The notes beneath the pieces are model-generated. The model was not told the origin of the DNA, searched no databases, and saw nothing but the letters and a program-made list of their open reading frames with translations. DNA of 64,000 nt from Symbiodinium natans (Eukaryota; Sar; Dinophyceae; Suessiales; Symbiodiniaceae), in contig CAJNDS010002290.1 in NCBI GenBank assembly GCA_905221605.1, positions 795,501 to 859,500 of the forward strand, read 5' to 3'. Of this stretch, positions 56,869-64,000 are shown in pieces; the first letter of the stretch is position 1, and every line of letters begins with the position of its first letter. A program made the position numbers and the translations under genes.

Positions 56869-57594
56869 TAATTCAGGACAGGACGTTGCATGGGCGATGG
56901 GTTTCACAGCTCAGGAGTTTCTTGGGGTCAGTAGTTGTCCTGAGCCAATCCTACTGGCCTCTACTCCAGAAACGGGTCTTGGGAGGTCAGGCTAGTTGAC
57001 GAGTTAGGGGTCAAGGGCTCTAGGACTTAAGGCTTCGCACTGTCCACGTATCTCAACCCCTAACCGCTGTAAGCGGCGCTTTCCATGCAGCTAGATGTCC
57101 GATCCTTCTGTAACACTGCCACTCTGGCGACGTTCCGAAGCAATATGGGGCGGCTCTGGCGTGCGGCATACGGGATGCCGCGCGTGGGTCCCTTACAACA
57201 AAGCCTCGGCAAGCGGCTCTTAGCCTTCTGCGACACTGAGACAGCCGGCACTTGTTCGTCCACGTGGTCGTCCTGCACAGACTGGCATCCTGGGTCGTCC
57301 CCCCCCTCTTCTGCACCGGTGGGTTTAGGGTTTTGGGGTTAGGGGGTGGGGATTAGGGTTTTAGGGTTTTAGGCGTTTTAAAATTTGAGGATTGGGGGGT
57401 TTTAGGCTGTTAGGGTTTAAGGGTTTGAGAATTTTGGGATGTTAGGGTTAGGGCTTAGGGTTTAGGGTCTATATATAAATTAGGGTTGAGGGTTGAGGGT
57501 TTAGGGTTTTAGGGTTTAGGGTTTCAAGGTTGCAAGCGCTAGCTTTCCGGATCCCTTCAATGCCCCAGGTTCTCGACAACCCAATGCCCAGGTT

Positions 57595-57835
57595 TAGGCG
57601 CTAACCTTGTGACCCTAAACGCTGACACCCTAGACCCGAACCCTAAACCCTAAACCCAACGGTGCAGAAGAGGGGAGGGGGAACGACTCGACCCAGGATG
57701 AATTGCTAACCTTGTTACCCTAAACCCTAACACCCTAAAGCCCTAGACCCTAACACCCTAAAACCCTAAACCCTAAACCCTACACCCAACGGTGCAGAAG
57801 AGGGGGGGGGGGGGACGACCCAGGACGAGTTGCTG
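57595..57835. repeat. Local duplication of about 110-130 bp
   Basis: GCTAACCTTGT, a telomere-type stretch, CCCAACGGTGCAGAAGAGG and ACCCAGGA recur in the same order (from 57600 and from 57706), with different numbers of CCCTAAA-like units. Confidence 0.7.
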
Positions 57836-58346
57836 CAGCAGCTGGGCCTTGGACGGCTCCCCCGGGAACTGGGCGACTCAGGCGCCGGCTTGTTTCTGTT
57901 CTGCTGGTTAAAAATCAAATAGGTGAGTTTAGGGTTTAGGGTTTAGGCTTTAGGGTTTAGGGTTTAGGGTGCGGTCTCGCTAAAAGAAGGGAGCCCTAAT
58001 ACAGACTCCCAAATAGTAGGATCCTCTTTTTCAAAGGACCCCAAGAAGGTACCCCTTATTCCGGAAACCCCCATATAATATGTGGGTACACAGCTATGCA
58101 TATACATCTTTATGTTTATCTGTTGTTAATGTGGCCGCTTGAGGGTTTGGCGCTTGGTGCCTAGGGCCCCATAACGGCCCCTAAGTTGTGTGGCTCTTGC
58201 GCGCAGAGATCTTGGAGTTGAGAGCTGAGTCGATTTGCGTATCGACACGTAAGGCTCGTCAGGGTGCAGGGTTTAGGGTTTTAGGGTTTAGGGTTTAGGG
58301 CTTTAAGTTACATGGCTCCACATTGGGATGTATCGGTTGCTCAGAG

Positions 58347-58442
58347 AAGCCCCTTATTACCTTTTTTAGCGTTTGGGTTCCCTTGTAAACCCCTTTAAAC
58401 CAAAAAGCGCCCCCCTTCTTGTTCCTTGGGTACTCTTGGGTC
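58347..58442. mobile_element. Family A inverted-repeat element
   Basis: TTATTACCTTTTTTAGCG, GTTTGGGTTCCCTTGTAAAC and CCCCTTTAAACCAAAAAG in order. Confidence 0.55.
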
Positions 58443-58744
58443 TGCACCTCGGAGCTACAGTAGGTAGGGAGTACAAGCTCTAGAGTGTTTGGTGGCAGGA
58501 ACTTCGCGTTTTCAAGTTCAGCTGCCTCCACCCCCGAGGCCCCATAGACAAGTACCCCAAAAGCCTCGCTTTTTGGCTTCAGGGTATTGCGGGGTTTAGG
58601 GACATGGCTTCATGCGCACGCCTGTGTTGGGGTTGCAGAGGCTTACGATCCTCCAGCGAAGTAGCCGTTGTGATGACTGCTTTCAGAAACCAACCGGAGC
58701 CTGCGCTCAACCCAAAGCCCTACTAAACCACCAACACACCCTTG

Positions 58745-58845
58745 TTGGGATGTCTCCCCCTTATACTAGCAGCCCTTCATAGGGATTGTCGTACCCCTAA
58801 GATAATCCCCATTAAAGACTGTTAGTACAAGGAGGAACATCCCAA
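58745..58845. mobile_element. 101-bp inverted-repeat element
   Basis: Ends TTGGGATGT and ACATCCCAA with imperfect pairing continuing inward for about 27 bp (CCTTATACTAGCAG against CTGTTAGTACAAGG). The flanking ACCACCAACACACCCTTG is present both before (58726-58744) and after (from about 58874) the element, the latter separated from it by a short CCCTAAA-type stretch. Confidence 0.65.
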
Positions 58846-58981
58846 CCCTAAACCCGAAACCCTAAACCCTAGACCACCAACACACCCTTGACACCGATGG
58901 TTCTTTGCGAGCCATTCAAGTGCCGAGTTCCCAGGCCCGTCATCGCCCAGCTACATGCCAAGCTGCAATGGCAGGCGGCTC

Positions 58982-59078
58982 ACGTATGATGGTGCAGGGT
59001 TTAGGGTTTAGGGTTTAGGGTTTAGGGTTTAGGGTTTAGGGTTCAGGGTTCAGGGTTCAGGGTTTTGGGTTTAGGGCT
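58982..59078. repeat. TTTAGGG / TTCAGGG tract
   Basis: About 12 copies. Confidence 0.88.
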
Positions 59079-59370
59079 GACATGCTAAAATGCAAAAAAA
59101 ATGAGTTGTAACCTGGGTTCGGGTTGTGAACGAAGTGCTTAGGTCACAGAAGGTCTGAACCCCTAAGCTCTTTCGATGAGTCAAGCCATCAAGGTGTGGG
59201 AGATCTGTGGCTTGAGATTTGGGTTCAGTGTCTAGGGTCAGGTTGAGGAGGCCAAGGGATTTCCAGCTTGCAGCAACCCCCATCCCAATCCTTGTGATGC
59301 CCTCTCACCCACCATCCAGAAATCCTGAAAACCTTGAACCCCGAACCCTTACACTCCAACCCCTAAACCC

Positions 59371-59603
59371 TACTTAGAGGTTCATGGGTACTTATGTAAC
59401 CCAATTGTTACAACAAGTCTACTTATAACCCGCTTAGAGGACTTACAAGGGGGCTTATAAGTACAGCTAGAATTGGCGGTGAGAATACTCCAAACCCCAA
59501 AACCCAAACCGCAAACCCCGAACCCTCAACCCTAAACCTCAAACCCAAAACCCTAAACCCTACAGCTATGACTGGGATTCTAAGTACCTTGAACCTCCAA
59601 GTA
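59371..59603. mobile_element. MITE-like element, family C, longer copy
   Basis: Ends TACTTAGAGGTTCATGGGTA and GTACCTTGAACCTCCAAGTA. The interior contains CCCTAAA-like copies and extra sequence, so it may be an interrupted copy. Confidence 0.55.
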
Positions 59604-59843
59604 TTCCTGACAAGAGTAGGAGGGCTTCGAGGCCGCAAGGCTCTGGGACAGGGGTCAGGGTTCAGGGTTTAGGGTTTAGGGTTTAGGGCTTAGGGTTTAG
59701 GATTTACACAGCCTAGGCCTGTTCATAATATAGGGGTTTCCCGTACTGTTCAGGGGAAGCTTAGTTCGCCGGTCATCCCTGAGCAAAATATTCTAGTCCT
59801 CAATAAACAACCCTGAACCCTAAACCCTTTTCTGATTCGATAG

Positions 59844-59874
<31 letters not shown>

Positions 59875-60804
59875 CCCTCCCACGTGAGAGTATGTAACAC
59901 AGCTAACCTTGGCTTCCTCAACAGCCTAAACGCCATTCAGACCCTAAGGCCCTGTAGACCCCAGAAGCTCTTCAAACCCTAAAGCCCTCTAAGGTCAAAG
60001 CAAGCCCCAAAGCCTTCTACACCCTAAAGGCTCTTAATGCCACACCCTGAAAAGCTAAAAGGCTTTAAACCCCCAGAACCCTATAACTCTATCACCCTGT
60101 AGAACCCTGTAACTTATACCTTATAACCCCTATAAGCCCCTTTACCCTAAAACCCTATGACCCTTTTTACCCTTTTTTCCTTCTATCCAAATCCCTATAG
60201 CCCTGTAAGCCCTAAACCCCAAACCCGAAACCCCCTACAGCCTAAACCCTAAGCCCTATGACCCTAGAACCCTAACCCTAGACCTCATGACGTTCAAAGA
60301 CCCCAAAGCCCATGGAAGCTGCAGGATATGGAAGCCGCTGGAGCAGACCTGCTCGATCGACTTCAGCTTTTCCGGGTTCCCTGGAGCTCTTTTTAGGGTT
60401 TAGGGTTTAGGGTTTTAGGGCTTAGGGGTTTAGCTTTTTTTGAAATTTTAAGCAGAGGGAGTTGTGTGGGGGCTTTGGGAGATCAGATGTAGGGCTGAGG
60501 TGCTTTGTTTTGATATCTGTTGGTGTTTTTACATTAAGCTTTGGAGGGTTTGACCATATGCCCTAAGCCCTATGCCTGAAACGAAAAGACTCCAAAGCCG
60601 AGGGTTTAGGGTAGCAGGCCCTGGTTGGGGGGGATGATACGCGCGTTGCTTTCCAAGACGTCGAAGATGTGTTTCGCACAGTGGTGTTTTACGCAATCTT
60701 GAATCGGTTTTGAGTGTCATGGACTTCCAACCCTAGTCCCTGAACCTTGAGCACATAAACCCTAAAATGCGTGCAAACAACCCCACAAGTCTATGTATGT
60801 ATGG

Positions 60805-60837
<33 letters not shown>

Positions 60838-60955
60838 CATATGTATATAGGGCTTCTGGATGATGTCCACCCGCGTGCCCCCTTCTCAACACAACAACCA
60901 AGAGCGCTACATCCTTTTCTAAGCAGCCCGAACCCTAGAAGCCCTGTATCCTAAA
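59604..60955. other. Gene-free flank
   Basis: TTTAGGG at 59655-59705, poly-C at 59844-59872, a TA/TATG microsatellite at 60785-60850. No gene. Confidence 0.45.
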
Positions 60956-61033
60956 CCCTAGGTTTAGGGTTTAGGGTTTAGGGTTTAGGGTTTAGGGTTT
61001 AGGGTTTAGGGTTTAGGGTTTAGGGTTTAGGGC
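60948..61033. repeat. CCCTAAACCCTA-GGTTTAGGG divergent tract
   Basis: A short C-strand copy followed directly by about ten TTTAGGG copies, i.e. the opposite arrangement to a head-to-head fusion. Confidence 0.85.
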
Positions 61034-63510
61034 CTAGGAGCCCTAAACCCAGAAACCCTCTAACCTACAACCCTATGTGGGGGTTTCCGAAATTGGGGTC
61101 TTTATTATAGGGGAATCCTACTATGTGGGGTGTCAATATGAAGGGGCCCTTATTTTCGGAAAACTCCCAAATAAATCCTAAATCTCTATAAACCCTTAAC
61201 CCTAAACCCTGCCTGTTTGACAGCCTGAGGCTTTTCAAGGGCGCTACGGAGATGGGTTATAGTGTCTGGTCTTGTATTGACGAAGCATCATTGGGAGGAC
61301 CCTTTTCGGGTTTAGGCTTTCGAGAGTTTTGGGTGCAATCTAGGAAGATCTCGGGATGTTTCCCTCATATTTCCTTCATTGGGTTTTCGAGGCTTCAAAG
61401 AGAAGATTTCAAGGGCCAGCCTAGCCATTTCGGCCTTGGGTCTGAGGGCCTCTAGCGCTGGGTGCTTCAATGTGAAGGCTCATATCCCTGATGAGGAGTT
61501 TGTGCGGCACTTCATAACCCTAAACCCGTCACCCAATGCCTCGGCGTTTAGGGTGTATATGTACCGCTTCTGGTCGGATTGTATTTGGTTTGCTTAGAGT
61601 TTGGGGCTGAAAGCATCGCTGCCTCCGCGTTGCAATATTCTTTTTAATTGCATGATGATGTTGCTGTATTGCCTATTCATATGGTCATATTATGTTAGTA
61701 CATGTTTCTACTAGATTGAGGGTTTCAGTGTTTTTGGTGTTTAGTGTTCGGGGTACAGTGGGGTTCGGGGTTCGGAGGTAACAATGTCATTGGATTCAAG
61801 ATCTGAGCCCTGCTCCACCGACCACACATCCTCGAACATAGGTCCCAACGTCCCAAACCCCAAACTCCCAGCGCTTAAGCCCAAATCCTCTGGACCAGAC
61901 CCAATAAACCCTACAGACCATGTAAACCCTATAAGCCCTACAAACCCTATAAACCCTACAAGCCCTATGAACCCCATAGACTCTGTAAACCTTACAAACA
62001 CTATAAACCCTAAAACCCTAAAGCCCCAAATCTTCGAGTCGAATCGGCCTTGACCCAAGGCATGTTGGCCATGCTTTCGCAGCCTTTCAGCCAGGAGATG
62101 GTTTCAAGGGGCTGGTGCGTTTTGGGGCTTAAACCCTAAACCCTAAACCCTAAACCCTAAACCCTAAACCCTAAACCCTAAACTCAGGGCTTCGAGGGCA
62201 GAGGGCTTCCAGGGCTTGGAGTTCAGGGTTGAGGGGTAAGACGAAGGGTTTCCAGTTTGGGGTTGTGGGGCGTATCTTGCTAGTTCTCCATAGGGGATCA
62301 AGGAATTCGGTTCTCTTTCAGGGTTTGAAAGGAGGATTGGATACAAGGCATGGTCGGTACAGTACCGGAAGTAAGGCAGAGTCGTTTCACAGTGGAGAGA
62401 ATGTGAAGAAGATGAACCGGAGGGAACGTTAAGAAGATGAGCAAAGCAACTGGGTTTTATAACGCAGGCAACAAGTACAATAAATAGCGTCTTCGTCTCA
62501 TCAGTTTATCAAAATGATACTCCTGTTGGGGCTGCTCCTGCTCAGAAAATGGTCCACATGAATTGCGAGACATGCGTTGCAATGAAGCTACCGGCATTAA
62601 GAAGTATCAAACCCTCAGGTTGGGGGTCAGGTAAAACGCTCTAAATTGCAGTCCTTCTGACATAGATGAGGCTCATATCGCAATAGTCCTTCTGAAAAAG
62701 TGAGCTGAATACGCGTACTTCAACATCCGTGTATCGCCAGTTGCTTCTTCAGACCTCCATGCCCCATCCTTTATCTCCGAGCTTGCAGAACCCCCGGCCC
62801 ACATCGTTAACCCCAAGCTCTAAGCACCGCAACCCCAAGCTGCCATGCGACAAAGGTTCCTTGACCTTGCGAACTAAAGAGCTCTTGCAGCCTGTGCACT
62901 TGAGAATCAGGTCACGCATCCTTCTTGGGGTGTAGGATTTAGAGGCCCCTTTTGTCGTACTCTCTCATGCATACCTAGGGGACTTACATCCGAAGCCGTA
63001 GCACTGGTAACCCTGTTTACTTGGCAGCCCATTTCCTTCTTCGATGATGCCCATGAGCATGGCCATAACTTCCCCTAAGCCCTAAACCCTAAACCCTTGT
63101 GTCTACAAGGGAAGCCCCTTGTGCAGGATCCCAGTGGCGACGACCACGAGATGCAGGCTGGACGCCAGAATTACAGAAATAAACGTGTATCCTTATGGGG
63201 CTTTGCGAAAATACGGGACCCTCAAAATTGCCCCAAATAAGATCCCTTAGAATAAGGACCCCAAGAAGGTACCCTGAATATCGTAAACTCCCACATAAAC
63301 GTGTATATCCTGATGGGCTCAAGACCACCTTCCCCCCTCTCCCCCCGCCCAGAGATTCTTTAGGGTTTTAAGGGGGTACTCTAAAAAACTATACTATAGC
63401 ATACTTATACTACATACTTTATTTTGGATACCCCCCTCCCCTCCCAGCAATAGATTCAACGGCCCTTCACAACATGTTTTAGAGCCTTACGTTTGGAGTT
63501 AAGGGACTCC
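61034..63510. other. Gene-free flank
   Basis: CCCTAAA tract at 62129-62183. 61860-62030 is a degenerate (CCCTAYAAA/ACCCTATAAG) stretch of 9-bp-like units. No gene recognised. Confidence 0.45.
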
Positions 63511-63514
63511 CCAC

Positions 63515-63555
63515 TAAACCCTAAACCCTAAACCCTAAACCCTAAACCCTAAACA
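63515..63555. repeat. CCCTAAA tract
   Basis: About 6 copies. Confidence 0.88.
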
Positions 63556-63676
63556 AGGGTACCCCCTATCTTCGGAAACCTCCGTTTCTAGGACTTCTGG
63601 ATCTCATGGTTTGGGATTTGGGGCTTGAGGGGCCTCCGTAGGCTTATAAGGTTCCTACTTGCATCCCTTGGCCTGT

Positions 63677-63760
63677 GATTAGGGTTTAGGGTTTAGGGTT
63701 TAGGGTTTAGGGTTTAGGGTTTAGGGTTTAGGGTTTAGGGTTTAGGGCTAAACCCTGGAA
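63677..63760. repeat. TTTAGGG array ending in a head-to-head junction
   Basis: About ten TTTAGGG copies, then CTAAACCCTGG, so the G-strand meets a C-strand copy. Confidence 0.82.
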
Positions 63761-63863
63761 CCTAACCTCAAAAACCCCCATCCCTAGCGCCTAAACCCCC
63801 GAATCCAAAGCCCCAAACCCCAAATCCCTGACGCGCTTCATTTGGGAGGGGGGGGGGGGTCTT

Positions 63864-63973
63864 TTTGGTAATTGGCCCAGTGGTGCCCTTTACCTTTTTC
63901 TTGGTTGAAGGGTCCCTTATAAAGTAACCACCCCTGAGTGCCTTTGTTTTAAGATGGTTGCTGGGCTACTAAG
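63864..63973. mobile_element. MITE-like element, family B
   Basis: TTGGTAATTGGCCCAGTGGT at the left and TAAGATGGTTGCTGGGCTAC at the right. Relatives at 30.0 kb and 53.8 kb. Confidence 0.55.
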
Positions 63974-64000
63974 CCTTTGGCCCAGGCGGATCGCCAGCTC

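Noticed and set aside
57053-57342. Three overlapping frames of 72-87 residues
   Set aside because: Overlap on both strands, no domain seen.

Overview
The window looks like nuclear DNA of an alveolate, most likely a dinoflagellate. The evidence is (i) dozens of interstitial telomere-type tracts (TTTAGGG/CCCTAAA) in both orientations, (ii) a retroelement whose LTRs carry the last 13 bases (ATTTTGGCTCAAG) of the dinoflagellate trans-spliced leader, and (iii) GC-rich retroelement coding sequence with CCCH-finger Gag and plastid-alga-like low-complexity linkers. Chromerids or Perkinsus relatives are less likely alternatives. No conventional host gene, rRNA or tRNA was recognised.

Layout. Positions 1-8016 are a gene-free flank of telomere-like arrays, homopolymers, a palindrome-rich repeat complex (about 3.0-4.25 kb), foldback elements (4.25-4.97 kb), a 16-bp minisatellite (7.07-7.28 kb) and an AT microsatellite (7.3-8.02 kb). 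Positions 8021-25284 are one large, young Ty3/gypsy-related LTR retrotransposon of about 17.3 kb, inserted in that AT microsatellite: two 294-bp LTRs differing at one base, flanked by the 4-bp duplication ATAC. Positions 25289-64000 are again gene-free and hold telomere-like tracts (including homogenised 7- and 8-mer variants), poly-C/poly-G blocks, a 688-bp TRIM-like element (34319-35006), several small terminal-inverted-repeat (MITE-like) families and local duplications.

The retrotransposon is the most interesting object. In order it encodes: Gag with two CCCH zinc fingers; an aspartic-protease-like domain with an unusual active-site triplet; the C-terminal part of reverse transcriptase plus RNase H; a DDE integrase with HHCC finger and GPY/F-like tail; a weakly methyltransferase-like domain; then the N-terminal catalytic part of reverse transcriptase (motif A and YVDD). 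So the RT is split and permuted around the integrase. Downstream are two accessory modules not expected in an LTR element: a Tpt1/KptA RNA 2'-phosphotransferase (winged helix plus ADP-ribosyltransferase-like domain, with a C2H2 finger further on), and a protein with RanBP2-type finger, transmembrane segment, SWIM finger and a phospholipase-D-like (HKD) nuclease domain. All four reading-frame changes along the element have the same sense (-1). At least nine copies of a 21-nt hairpin, with compensatory base changes covering all four Watson-Crick pairs at one stem position, are scattered through the leader, coding regions, an inter-ORF spacer and the 3' untranslated region.

Working model (inference): a trans-spliced dinoflagellate retroelement with a split reverse transcriptase and an RNA-repair/RNA-processing cassette (2'-phosphotransferase plus HKD nuclease).
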